Below, piece by piece: positions 12,334 through 13,253 of a DNA stretch of 13,253 bases (position 1 is the first letter of the stretch; each line of letters opens with the position of its first letter). Source of the stretch: Clostridia bacterium. Lineage in GTDB: Bacteria; Bacillota; Clostridia; Oscillospirales; Acutalibacteraceae. The translations under genes were made by a program, and so were the position numbers. The DNA lies in the NCBI GenBank assembly GCA_017538005.1, contig JAFYJR010000009.1, forward strand, positions 1-13,253, read 5' to 3'. Under the pieces are notes generated by a model that was given only the letters and a program-made list of their open reading frames with translations, had not been told where the DNA came from and searched no databases.

Positions 12334-13253
12334 ATGGCAGTGAATTTGAAATCGGTTCTGGATTCCGGCAAATACTTCCGTGTCAATCGTAATTATGTTG
12401 CACATATCAATTCAACAAATTGCGTAAACTGCGGAACCTGCCGCGAGATTTGTCCTGTCGGAGCAATTGAGGAAAAGCAGCGTGAAATCTGTCGCATATG
12501 CCCCGACTGTACGGATCGCCCCGCCATGACCGTAGATCAGATGAAGGAGTTTACAACAAAGCAGGCATGCACAACGGGATGCCCTCTGGGCATCAGCCCT
12601 CAGGGTTACATAGGTCTCGTACGCGCAGACAAACCGGAAAAGGCGCTTGAGGTCATCTGGAAGAAGAATCCGCTACCGTCAGTTTGCGGACGTATTTGTC
12701 ATCATCCCTGTGAGCAGGTTTGTAAACGCGGAGTGTTGGTTGATGAGCCAATTTCCATTCGCGCAACAAAGAGATTCTTATCGGACAATGTAGAACTCAG
12801 AGTTGAAAAGTATCCAAAGATATATGAGGAGAAGATTGCCGTTATCGGCGCAGGCCCCGCAGGCCTCACGGCAGCTCACTATCTGCTTCTTAAGGGGTAC
12901 AATGTAACCGTATTTGAAGAAAGCGACACACCGGGTGGTATGATGTACCGTGCGATACCCGAGTTCCGTCTTTCTCGCGACGCAATGCTTCGTGATATCC
13001 GTCGTCTTGAGGATCTCGGTATGGAGATTCGTTATGGTGTATCTGTAGATACGGCGATGGCAGATCAGCTCGTCAAAGAGTATGATGCGGTTGTTGTTGC
13101 AGTAGGAAGAAAGTCGGGAAGAAAGCTCAGCTGCGAAGGCGCTGATAAAGGCAATATTGTAACTGCCCTTGACTATCTTGACGGGATAAACTATAAGAAC
13201 AAGAAAAAATCTGCTCTTGAATATGTAGTTGTCATAGGCGGCGGTGATGTTGC
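12334..13253 (+). CDS. Ferredoxin/FAD NAD(P)-dependent oxidoreductase (GltD-like), right end cut by window
   Basis: The frame stays open to the window edge (306 complete codons). Near the N-terminus CVNCGTCREIC (C30, C33, C36, C40) is a 4Fe-4S ferredoxin motif. A second cysteine group, CRICPDC (53-59), then C79, C83, C118, C122, C126 and C130, resembles the Fe-S domain of dihydropyrimidine dehydrogenase and the glutamate-synthase small subunit. An FAD-binding IGAGPAG lies at 171-177, with PGGMMYRAIPEF following, and VVVIGGGDV at the edge starts a NAD(P)-binding fold. Such proteins shuttle electrons between NAD(P)H, FAD and ferredoxin or a partner. The substrate is unknown. I start at ATG 12334, 9 nt from AGGAGG; ATG 12328 would be only 3 nt from it. 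It is divergent from the TetR gene. Confidence 0.88.
   Translation, partial: MAVNLKSVLDSGKYFRVNRNYVAHINSTNCVNCGTCREICPVGAIEEKQREICRICPDCTDRPAMTVDQMKEFTTKQACTTGCPLGISPQGYIGLVRADKPEKALEVIWKKNPLPSVCGRICHHPCEQVCKRGVLVDEPISIRATKRFLSDNVELRVEKYPKIYEEKIAVIGAGPAGLTAAHYLLLKGYNVTVFEESDTPGGMMYRAIPEFRLSRDAMLRDIRRLEDLGMEIRYGVSVDTAMADQLVKEYDAVVVAVGRKSGRKLSCEGADKGNIVTALDYLDGINYKNKKKSALEYVVVIGGGDV

Noticed and set aside
12172..12405. 77-residue minus-strand frame across the TetR/oxidoreductase gap
   Set aside because: It covers the promoter region and the 5' end of the oxidoreductase gene; no ribosome site and no homology pattern.
1..13253. CRISPR array, insertion sequence, tRNA or rRNA
   Set aside because: No direct-repeat/spacer pattern, no transposase reading frame, no terminal inverted repeat set and no RNA-gene signature was seen anywhere on either strand.

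Overview
The window looks like chromosomal DNA of an anaerobic Clostridia-type member of the Bacillota (Lachnospiraceae/Oscillospiraceae-like). Grounds: short purine-rich Shine-Dalgarno sites before most genes, consensus sigma-A promoters, a split pair of short-chain chromate transporters, a BspA-type leucine-rich-repeat protein and a Fe-S/FAD oxidoreductase typical of fermentative anaerobes. The taxonomic call is inference; no rRNA or tRNA gene is present.

Layout. Positions 1-9244 form one minus-strand run of nine genes, with junctions from a 14-nt overlap to a 17-nt gap. In transcription order: XRE-type regulator (TTG start at 9244), two half-size chromate-transporter proteins, GTPase HflX, a calcineurin-like metallophosphoesterase, then an unusual four-gene block: HD-domain/RyR-domain protein, TIR/helical-repeat protein, LRR-TIR-TIR-like-LRR protein, and a two-helix membrane protein whose C-terminus runs off the left edge. 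A strong promoter (9281-9309) with a palindrome filling its spacer lies before the regulator. I see no internal promoter, so the block may be the distal part of a long operon, though a promoter hidden inside coding sequence cannot be excluded.

Divergently, 9377-11475 carries nicotinate phosphoribosyltransferase and a HAD phosphatase with an ATGA overlap. Just after them is a perfect -35/-10 promoter followed about 75 nt later by a Rho-independent terminator, which looks like a small-RNA gene sharing its terminator with the operon. From 11599 a TetR-type regulator reads leftward, and from 12334 a ferredoxin/FAD/NAD(P)-type oxidoreductase (incomplete at the right edge) reads rightward. The space between them holds a TetR promoter and two inverted repeats that could be operators.

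The most interesting region is 1-5958. TIR, RyR, HD and two-TM (SLATT-like) modules are those that comparative genomics has linked to nucleotide-based immunity and conflict systems. Here they are combined with intracellular LRR_5 repeats, normally seen on surface proteins. A reasonable hypothesis is a sensing and effector cassette (LRR or TPR sensing, TIR nucleotide chemistry, HD/RyR nucleotide turnover or binding, membrane effector). This exact combination is not one I recognise as a named system, and its function is inferred from domains only.
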